This document shows, one piece after another, positions 41,626 to 47,169 of a stretch of DNA of 47,169 bases (position 1 is the first letter of the stretch; each line of letters starts with the position of its first letter). Source of the DNA: Bacilli bacterium (lineage in GTDB: Bacteria > Bacillota_I > Bacilli_A > Izemoplasmatales > Hujiaoplasmataceae); NCBI GenBank assembly GCA_018399755.1, contig JAGYOE010000007.1:1-47169 (forward strand), written 5' to 3'. Under the pieces are notes generated by a model. It worked only from the letters and a program-made list of their open reading frames with translations. It ran no database searches and was not told the origin of the DNA. The translations under genes and the position numbers were made by a program.

Positions 41626-43032
41626 ATGAAATTACCAGGATTTATCGATTCACATTTACATATGCTAGGTTTAGGATATTACGCTTCATTAATAGATTTA
41701 TCACAAGCAAAATCCATTAAAGAAGTTCAAGATATCTTACGAAATAATATGCCAAATAATATATTAATTGGTAGAGGTTGGAATCAAGATCAGTTTCAGG
41801 AAAACAGAATAATAACAAAGCATGATTTACATAAAGTATCTACAGAGATTCCCATAGTTATTACTAGAGCTTGTGGGCATGTTTTAGTTGCTAATGATAA
41901 AATGATGGAAATAGCTGGTATTGATATTTCTACTAGAAAAGTTAGTGGTGGGGATTTTTCTTACACTAATGGTATTTTCAGTGAAAAAGCTTTAGGTTTA
42001 ATTACAGACCATTTGCCAAAACCAACAAAAAATCATTTAAAAAAATATTTTATCAAAGCAAATCAGATTTTATTGAAAAATGGAATTACAAGTATAGCAA
42101 GTGATGATTTTTGTGTTTTTGATATTCCCTACAATGACATAATTGAAGTATTGAAAGAACTATATAAAGAGGATTTAATTCAAGTAAAAATAACTGAACA
42201 GGTTAATTTACCTAAATCTCAGTTTATTGATTTTCTAAACAATGGTTATGCAAATAAAAAAATAAATGAGAAATTAAAAATGGGCCCATTAAAAATTCTA
42301 GCAGATGGTTCTTTGGGTGGAAGAACAGCGTATTTAAGTGAGCCTTACGCAGACGATAAGAATAATTATGGAATAAATACATTTAGTGATAAAGAGTTAT
42401 TTGATTTAGTACATCTAGCTGATAAAAATAATATTGATGTAGCAATTCATACAATAGGCGATCAAGCAACTCAACAAGCTATTGATGCAATAAAAAAATC
42501 TTTAGAAATAACAAAAAGAGAAAACCATAACCATGCATTAGTTCACGCACAACTAACTAGAAAAGATCAAATTCTAGAAATGCAAAAATATAATATTGGC
42601 GCAATAGTTCAACCAATTTTTATAAATACTGATATAAAAATTGTTGATAAGCGACTAGGTGAAAGAAAAAACAATGCTTATTTATTTAAAACAATGGATG
42701 AGTTTTTGGATTTAGGTTTTAGTACAGATGCACCAGTAGAATCAGTTAATCCTTTTTACAATCTTTATTCAGCTTTGACATATAAAAGCATTAAGTATCC
42801 AAATCTGCCTAGTTTAAATAAAGGTCAATGTTTTTCAGTTAAACAAGCATTAAAGGCATATACAGTTAATAATTTAAAATACATCTATTTAGATAAATTA
42901 GATGAATCGGATTACATTATTATTGAAGAAGATATTTTTAGCCTTGAAGTTGAAAGGATTAAAGATATAAAAGTTAAACAGACTATTATTAATGGAAAAA
43001 TAGTTTATAATCAAGACAAAAAAACACTTTGA
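41626..43032 (+). CDS. YtcJ-like amidohydrolase, short N-terminus
   Basis: 468 residues of the metal-dependent amidohydrolase (TIM barrel) superfamily. Metal ligands are in GFIDSHLHM, HTIGDQATQQAIDA, LVHAQLT and FSTDAPVESVNP, as in YtcJ-like proteins. Usually 50-80 residues that form half of a beta-sandwich precede the first His motif; here the protein starts five residues before it, while the C-terminal sandwich half remains (SDYIIIEEDIF...KQTIINGKIVY). Substrate unknown. ATG 41626 is seven bases from GAGGAG; ATGs at 41611 and 41620 lie before or inside that site. Confidence 0.85.
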   Translation: MKLPGFIDSHLHMLGLGYYASLIDLSQAKSIKEVQDILRNNMPNNILIGRGWNQDQFQENRIITKHDLHKVSTEIPIVITRACGHVLVANDKMMEIAGIDISTRKVSGGDFSYTNGIFSEKALGLITDHLPKPTKNHLKKYFIKANQILLKNGITSIASDDFCVFDIPYNDIIEVLKELYKEDLIQVKITEQVNLPKSQFIDFLNNGYANKKINEKLKMGPLKILADGSLGGRTAYLSEPYADDKNNYGINTFSDKELFDLVHLADKNNIDVAIHTIGDQATQQAIDAIKKSLEITKRENHNHALVHAQLTRKDQILEMQKYNIGAIVQPIFINTDIKIVDKRLGERKNNAYLFKTMDEFLDLGFSTDAPVESVNPFYNLYSALTYKSIKYPNLPSLNKGQCFSVKQALKAYTVNNLKYIYLDKLDESDYIIIEEDIFSLEVERIKDIKVKQTIINGKIVYNQDKKTL

Positions 43033-43056
43033 TAATTATAATAATTATTGTATAAT
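43029..43056 (+). promoter_or_regulatory. Promoter of tRNA-Leu
   Basis: TTGATA (43029-43034), 16 bp, TATAAT (43051-43056), overlapping the stop of the amidohydrolase gene. Confidence 0.6.
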
Positions 43057-43068
43057 ATATTCTGATGT

Positions 43069-43155
43069 GCCGGTATGGTGGAATTGGTAGACACGATGGA
43101 TTCAAAATCCATTGCCGTTAAAAGCGTGTCGGTTCGAGTCCGACTACCGGTACCA
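43069..43155 (+). tRNA. tRNA-Leu(CAA)
   Basis: 87 nt with a complete clover leaf. The acceptor stem GCCGGTA pairs with TACCGGT; its first pair is G-U. The anticodon stem ATGGA/TCCAT holds the loop TTCAAAA with anticodon CAA at 43103-43105, which reads UUG. A long variable arm (type II) and the GGTTCGAGTCC T-arm fit leucine. Discriminator A and CCA (43153-43155) are encoded. Own promoter and terminator. Confidence 0.95.
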
Positions 43156-43165
43156 TTCAGTTAAT

Positions 43166-43199
43166 AAAAATCTCTTAGAAAACTAAGAGATTTTTTATT
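43166..43199. terminator. Terminator of tRNA-Leu, also usable by the convergent GGDEF gene
   Basis: AAAAATCTCTTAG (43166-43178) pairs with CTAAGAGATTTTT (43183-43195) around AAAA, followed by TATTTG on the plus strand; the minus strand offers a T-run as well. Confidence 0.8.
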
Positions 43200-43203
43200 T
43201 GTT

Positions 43204-45660
43204 TTATTGATTCTTCAATACTTTTTCAATAAAAATTTTGGCAATGCTAGGATCAAATTGTTTGCCAGAACAAGCTATGATTTCCTCAATTGCTTCTTTT
43301 TTGGTAATGGCCTCTTTATAAGGCCTTTTTGAAGTCATAGCTTCATAGGCATCAGCTATACATATTATTCTTGAGAATAGCGGTATTTGAGTTTTAGCAA
43401 GTCCTTGAGGATAGCCTAACCCATCCCATCTTTCATGATGACTTAGTGCGTATTCAGCTAAGTTTGAGTATTGATCTGCGGCTCTAAGAATATTATAACC
43501 ATTTTCTGTGTGTTTTTTGATTATATCGAATTCATCTTTAGTTAATTTTGTAGGTTTATTAAGAATTGAATCAGGAATTGTTATCTTTCCGATATCATGA
43601 TATAAACCTGCAAGTTTTAATTCCTTTAAATCATCAGCTTTAATTTTCATTGCTTTTCCAATTTTATAACTTATTTTAGCAACTCTTTCTGAGTGGATTT
43701 TTTCTTGTTCGTATTTATTTGTTAAAGTTTCAAATATAGCTTGGATTGTATTATTTCTAATGCTTTTTCCTTCGGTTATTTTGCTGCGATACATTGAATT
43801 TTCAGCATTTTTTAATAACTCTTGTAACTCAGAATTATAATCATTGCTTATCTCATAACCAATAGCAATTGATAGGGGAACATTTTCAATTGTTATTTTA
43901 TTTAAAGCTTCATCTATTTTTGATTTTACTTGTTGTAATTCCTCATTGCTAGTATTTGGAAGAATAATAGCAAATTCGTCTCCACCTATACGTGATACAG
44001 TGGCCTTAGAAGGGGTTATTTTCAAAATAGTTTTAGCAGCTTTTTTTAATGCTTTATCACCAATATCGTGGCCATAGGCATCGTTTAAAATCTTTAGGCC
44101 GTTTAAATCTAACATCATTAAGCCAACAGGATATTGTTTTTCTTTTATCTTTGAAAAAGTTTCTACGAAATATCTACGATTATATAAACCTGTTAAAAAA
44201 TCATGAGTTGATATATATTCAATTTGCTTTTGTTTTTCCATTGGTTCAGTTATATCTCTTGATATACCAACTGCGCCAATAATAATATTATCTTCATCAT
44301 AGATTGGCGAAATTGAAGATTCAAAATATAGTATTTTATTATTTGTTTTATGGTGCCAATCATAAATTGAATGTTCACCCTGTAAAGCCTTGGTATATAT
44401 TTTATCTCGTTCATTACCATTATCGCCAAAAACTTGAGTAATTGTCTTGCCAATAAAATCTTCAGGCTTCATGTTTAGTTTTTTTATTCCATTACCAAAA
44501 ACTGAAATAAAAACTTTATCTTTATTAATTTCAAAGATAATATCACCAGTTGATTCCATTAATAATTTAACGCGTTGATTTTCTAAAGTTAATTTTCTTT
44601 GCGATTCCTTGCTTTTAGTGAAGTAATAATCTGTCGAATCAAGCATATTGTTGATTGCACTGATAACTGGTTTAAATTGTTTGTTATTATTTTCGCTTAA
44701 TCTATAAGCAATATTTTTATCAATATTGATATCTAATATATCGGAAATCAAATTTTTAAAAGGATTATCTATTTGTTTTTTAAAAACAAATAGTAAGATT
44801 AGTGCACTTGCAATAACAACAACAAAGACAATTATAATAACTTGTCTAAACACTTCCATTGGCGAAGAAAACTCATCAATAGGCATAAAAGCACTAATCG
44901 TATAAGAATTATTTGCTATTTGTCGATAAGCAATAACACCTTTTTCATCATCAATAGTAATCTCATCAATAAAACCATCACCTTGACTGATTAAGTGATT
45001 GTCTGTAAGGCTTGATAAATGTAAAACAACTTCATCATTAATAAGATCAGGATGTGCTATTAAATGATTATTTTTATCAATTAAAAAAACATAACCATTT
45101 TCTCCAACTTTAGTTTCAGAAACAACGGAAGTAATTGATTTTATGTCAATATCTATTGCTAGAACTCCAAAGATATCTTCTCCAAAATAGATAGTTTTTG
45201 CAGCAGTAACAATTATTGCATCTTCAGAAGCGTTAATAAAAGCTGGTGTATAAATATGGCTATCTGAAGCAATTGCCATTTCGTACCAAAGTCTTGTAGT
45301 TAAATCAAAATCATCTCCAGGAACAAAGCCGCTAGAATTGATCATAGTTTTATCTGGTTTACCTAGATAAATGGAAAAAATAAAATCATTTGATTCGGAT
45401 ATATCAGTTATATAAGTTAATAATTCATCATCATTATTGTAATTGTTTTCAATAAATATTTCAATATTATCAAGTATTGTTTCAATTGTATGGAAATAAT
45501 GAACTACTTCTAAAGAAACATTATCTCTTTCAAGCAAAATTGTTTCAGTTTGTTCTCTTTCAATTAACTTAGTAGTAAAATTAAAAGTAGCGATTAATAG
45601 ACCGAAAATAATTGCAAGAAATATAGTAACAATAATATAAGTTTTTTTTATATGATTCAT
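43204..45660 (-). CDS. Membrane sensor with dCache, PAS, GGDEF and HD-GYP domains (cyclic-di-GMP turnover)
   Basis: 818 residues. A first membrane helix (about 10-30), an extracellular dCache sensor (about 35-270, with LTTRLWYEMAIASDSHIYTPAF and VGENGYVFLIDKNNHLIAH), a second helix (about 275-297), a HAMP-like linker, a PAS domain (about 365-485), GGDEF (about 490-640) and HD-GYP (about 655-815). The GGDEF site is intact (RIGGDEFAIIL), but the RxxD inhibitory site reads PSKA. The HD-GYP has HDIGK and HHERWDGLGYP. It could both make and break cyclic di-GMP. AAGGTGAG precedes the start; the gene lies 4 bp after the nitrilase-family gene and may share its transcript. Confidence 0.9.
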   Translation of the reverse strand: MNHIKKTYIIVTIFLAIIFGLLIATFNFTTKLIEREQTETILLERDNVSLEVVHYFHTIETILDNIEIFIENNYNNDDELLTYITDISESNDFIFSIYLGKPDKTMINSSGFVPGDDFDLTTRLWYEMAIASDSHIYTPAFINASEDAIIVTAAKTIYFGEDIFGVLAIDIDIKSITSVVSETKVGENGYVFLIDKNNHLIAHPDLINDEVVLHLSSLTDNHLISQGDGFIDEITIDDEKGVIAYRQIANNSYTISAFMPIDEFSSPMEVFRQVIIIVFVVVIASALILLFVFKKQIDNPFKNLISDILDINIDKNIAYRLSENNNKQFKPVISAINNMLDSTDYYFTKSKESQRKLTLENQRVKLLMESTGDIIFEINKDKVFISVFGNGIKKLNMKPEDFIGKTITQVFGDNGNERDKIYTKALQGEHSIYDWHHKTNNKILYFESSISPIYDEDNIIIGAVGISRDITEPMEKQKQIEYISTHDFLTGLYNRRYFVETFSKIKEKQYPVGLMMLDLNGLKILNDAYGHDIGDKALKKAAKTILKITPSKATVSRIGGDEFAIILPNTSNEELQQVKSKIDEALNKITIENVPLSIAIGYEISNDYNSELQELLKNAENSMYRSKITEGKSIRNNTIQAIFETLTNKYEQEKIHSERVAKISYKIGKAMKIKADDLKELKLAGLYHDIGKITIPDSILNKPTKLTKDEFDIIKKHTENGYNILRAADQYSNLAEYALSHHERWDGLGYPQGLAKTQIPLFSRIICIADAYEAMTSKRPYKEAITKKEAIEEIIACSGKQFDPSIAKIFIEKVLKNQ

Positions 45661-45664
45661 AAAC

Positions 45665-46480
45665 TCACCTTAAATTTTTGATTTTAGTCAAATTTATTTC
45701 GTTTTTAACTATTGGAATTGTGTTTCTAGCCTTATCTATTTCATTGAGGTCAATATTTATTTCAAATAAGCCTTCATCTTCTTTAAGTTGGTTTAGTATC
45801 TTGCCTAATGGATTGACTACTAATGAATGTCCGTAAGGTTCATAATTGCCAAATGAATCTTTACTTGGACTAGCACCAACTAAAAATATTTGGTTGTCAA
45901 TAGCTCTAGCTTTAAAAGTAGTATGCCAATGTAATGGGCCAGTATAACTATTAAATGCTCCAGGAACAAAAATAACTTTTGCGCCTTTCTCTCGAATTTT
46001 TTTAGCAAGCAAAGGAAAACGAATATCGAAACAAATCATTATACCTATTTTACCAAATTCAGTATCAAAAGTAATTATTTCTTTTCCAGGACTTAAGACA
46101 TCAGCTTCAGAAAAAGTAGTTTTATCAGGATAAGTGATCGAAAATAAATGGATTTTGCGATACTTAGAAATAAACTCCCCATTTCGATTAAAAATAAAAC
46201 TTGTATTATAAATCTTATCACTATCAGCTTCTGGAATTGAACCACCAATAACATAACTATTATATTTATTTGCGATATTTTTTAAAAACTTAAATATTTC
46301 ACTATTTTTATAGTGTTTAAATTTTTGAAAATAATTTAATTCATAAGGAGTAGTAAACATTTCGGGGAAAATTATAAAATCATATTTATTTGACTTAGTT
46401 TTTGTTAATAGTTTTTTTAAATTATCGATATTATCTTTATATTTTTCCTTTACGCTATTTTGAATAACCAATATCTTCAT
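45665..46480 (-). CDS. Nitrilase-superfamily amidase (omega-amidase/Nit2-like)
   Basis: 271 residues. Catalytic triad Glu in IIFPEMFTTPYE, Lys in YRKIHLF, Cys in GIMICFDIRFP. This pattern is nearest to Nit2/omega-amidases, which hydrolyse alpha-ketoglutaramate and related amides; the exact substrate cannot be told. ATG 46480 is chosen because GGTAGGTGATAAGA precedes it; a GTG three codons upstream lies within that site. The gene is first of a two-gene minus-strand unit. Confidence 0.88.
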   Translation of the reverse strand: MKILVIQNSVKEKYKDNIDNLKKLLTKTKSNKYDFIIFPEMFTTPYELNYFQKFKHYKNSEIFKFLKNIANKYNSYVIGGSIPEADSDKIYNTSFIFNRNGEFISKYRKIHLFSITYPDKTTFSEADVLSPGKEIITFDTEFGKIGIMICFDIRFPLLAKKIREKGAKVIFVPGAFNSYTGPLHWHTTFKARAIDNQIFLVGASPSKDSFGNYEPYGHSLVVNPLGKILNQLKEDEGLFEINIDLNEIDKARNTIPIVKNEINLTKIKNLR

Positions 46481-46497
46481 TCTTATCACCTACCTTT

Positions 46498-46526
46498 ATT
46501 CTATCATTTACTACTATATATGAAAA
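46498..46526 (-). promoter_or_regulatory. Possible promoter of the nitrilase/GGDEF unit
   Basis: Minus strand TTTTCA (46526-46521), 17 bp, TAGAAT (46503-46498) with a TGA extension. It would leave a leader of only about 11 nt, so it is tentative. Between here and the next gene I see only the trxB promoter and AT-rich DNA. Confidence 0.35.
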
Positions 46527-46730
46527 GATAATTTAATATATAACCACTTTTAAAGACATAATTGGAAGAAGTTTTAAAATGATATTAGCATATAATAAAC
46601 AATCAAAATGATAAATTCAATAATAATTTAATTATTTTTTCTGATAAAAACGCCATATAAAAACTAATAGATAAAATGTTTTTTAATGTTGGCAAATATT
46701 AAATTTTAATTAACAATAATAATAGTTTTA

Positions 46731-46739
46731 TGTTAGAAT
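46731..46739 (+). promoter_or_regulatory. Extended -10 of the trxB promoter
   Basis: TGTTAGAAT, an extended -10; no good -35 (TAACAA at 17 bp). ATGGAGGTGG follows before the start codon. Confidence 0.45.
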
Positions 46740-46767
46740 AGATAGGGAATGAAATGGAGGTGGTTAT

Positions 46768-47169
46768 ATGAATAATAATTATGATGTAATAATTATAGGT
46801 GCTGGACCAGCTGGTCTTAGCGCTGCTATTTATGCAAAAAGAGCAATGCTAAAATTTCTTGTTCTAGAAAAATTTTTACCAGGTGGTGGAATAGCTGATA
46901 CATTTGAGTTGGAAAATTATTTAGCTGTTGGCAAAGTAAGTGGTATGGAAATGGCTGATATGATGACTAAACATATAAATGATTTGGATATTGATATAAA
47001 ATCTGAAACTGTTGAAAATATTAATGTAAATGAAGATTTCAAGTTAATTAAAACTAATAAAACCGAATATAAAACCAAAAATATAGTAATAGCTACTGGG
47101 GCATCTCCTAAAAAATTGAATTTTCCAGGCGAAGAAAAATTTTCTGGAAAGGGAATTTCTTATTGTGCA
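46768..47169 (+). CDS. trxB: Thioredoxin reductase, N-terminal part (cut by the window end)
   Basis: The first 134 residues are present. The FAD-binding motif is DVIIIGAGPAGLSAAIYA, followed by PGGGIADTFELENY and the second FAD motif NIVIATGASPKKL. The sequence stops within GISYCA, just at the first Cys of the redox-active CxxC. In most TrxB the segment reads GGQMANT; here GGGIADT. It reduces thioredoxin with NADPH, fitting the thiol theme of the upstream Spx-type regulator. AUG with GGAGGTGG upstream. Confidence 0.92.
   Translation, partial: MNNNYDVIIIGAGPAGLSAAIYAKRAMLKFLVLEKFLPGGGIADTFELENYLAVGKVSGMEMADMMTKHINDLDIDIKSETVENINVNEDFKLIKTNKTEYKTKNIVIATGASPKKLNFPGEEKFSGKGISYCA

Noticed and set aside
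44049-44282. Small plus-strand reading frame within the GGDEF gene
   Set aside because: It has no ribosome binding site and lies opposite conserved GGDEF codons; many such frames in this AT-rich DNA are shadows (also at 1017-1262, 6602-6901, 12432-12656, 35686-35871, 39349-39645).
46615-46640. AATAAT/ATTATT hairpin with T-run as a terminator or small RNA
   Set aside because: Six A-T pairs only, in extremely AT-rich DNA, with no transcript seen to end there.
1-47169. UGA read as tryptophan (Mycoplasma code)
   Set aside because: UGA ends several genes in ATGA overlaps (EIIB-like, alaS, yqeH) and the trpS T-box specifier is UGG; tryptophan codons in conserved motifs are UGG.
43204-47169. A defence or phage island at the right end
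   Set aside because: All genes are recognisable housekeeping or signalling genes; no integrase, restriction, toxin-antitoxin or phage gene is visible.

Overview
The window is a strongly AT-rich bacterial chromosome segment with Bacillota-type organisation. It has T-box leaders, Shine-Dalgarno sites of the AAGGAGGTG type, UTF-rich intrinsic terminators, and gene orders that match the Bacillus subtilis alaS-yrrK-yrzB-yrrM-yrrN-yrrO-greA-mtnN and yqeG-yqeH-yqeK-rsfS-yqeM-comEA-comEC-holA-rpsT clusters. UGA is used as a stop (several ATGA stop/start overlaps), so this is not a Mycoplasma-code organism. Wall-synthesis genes that normally sit in these clusters (mltG, pbpI) are absent. Together with the base composition and small genes, this suggests a wall-less or wall-poor lineage near Mollicutes that keeps the standard code (for example Izemoplasma-, Haloplasma- or Acholeplasma-like). 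That placement is inference.

Layout. 1-200: 3' end of a TnpB gene (IS200/IS605 type). 189-2758: inorganic pyrophosphatase (minus), then a tight three-gene unit of a membrane-anchored EIIB-like protein without its phosphocysteine, a Crh-like HPr (Gln15, Ser46) and an MFS permease. 2805-5806 (minus): oligoendopeptidase F and a Trp T-box-controlled trpS. 5922-9527: Spx-family regulator, gap with a cre-like operator, a VTT-domain membrane protein, PepP-type aminopeptidase. 9535-19954: recD2, an Ala T-box-controlled alaS, ruvX, yrzB, the tRNA wobble-uridine modification set trmR-trhP1-trhP2, greA, mtnN, and a YgjP-like metallopeptidase. 20038-28606: yqeG/yqeH/yqeK/rsfS/yqeM ribosome and housekeeping genes, a very long comEA with seven SLBB repeats, comEC, holA, and convergent rpsT. 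28796-34198: a degenerate GH65-like protein, pyk, a PAP2-type phosphatase (minus), an E2-acyltransferase-like protein lacking its catalytic His, and a small membrane protein. 34254-43032: ABC-F protein, argS, a heterodimeric ABC exporter, a YtcJ-like amidohydrolase. 43069-47169: tRNA-Leu(CAA), a sensor GGDEF/HD-GYP protein and a nitrilase-family amidase (both minus), and the start of thioredoxin reductase.

How it fits together. Central glycolysis (gap, pyk) lies near likely carbon-catabolite regulators (Crh-like protein, cre before gap). Translation is strongly represented: three aminoacyl-tRNA synthetases, two with T-boxes, wobble-U34 modification, ribosome assembly factors, S20 and ABC-F. 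DNA uptake and processing is represented by comEA, comEC, holA, recD2 and ruvX. The most unusual features are three proteins or protein pairs that keep a metabolic enzyme fold but have lost its catalytic residues (EIIB/HPr pair, GH65-like, E2-like), and the greatly elongated ComEA. I saw no CRISPR array, prophage or recognisable defence island.
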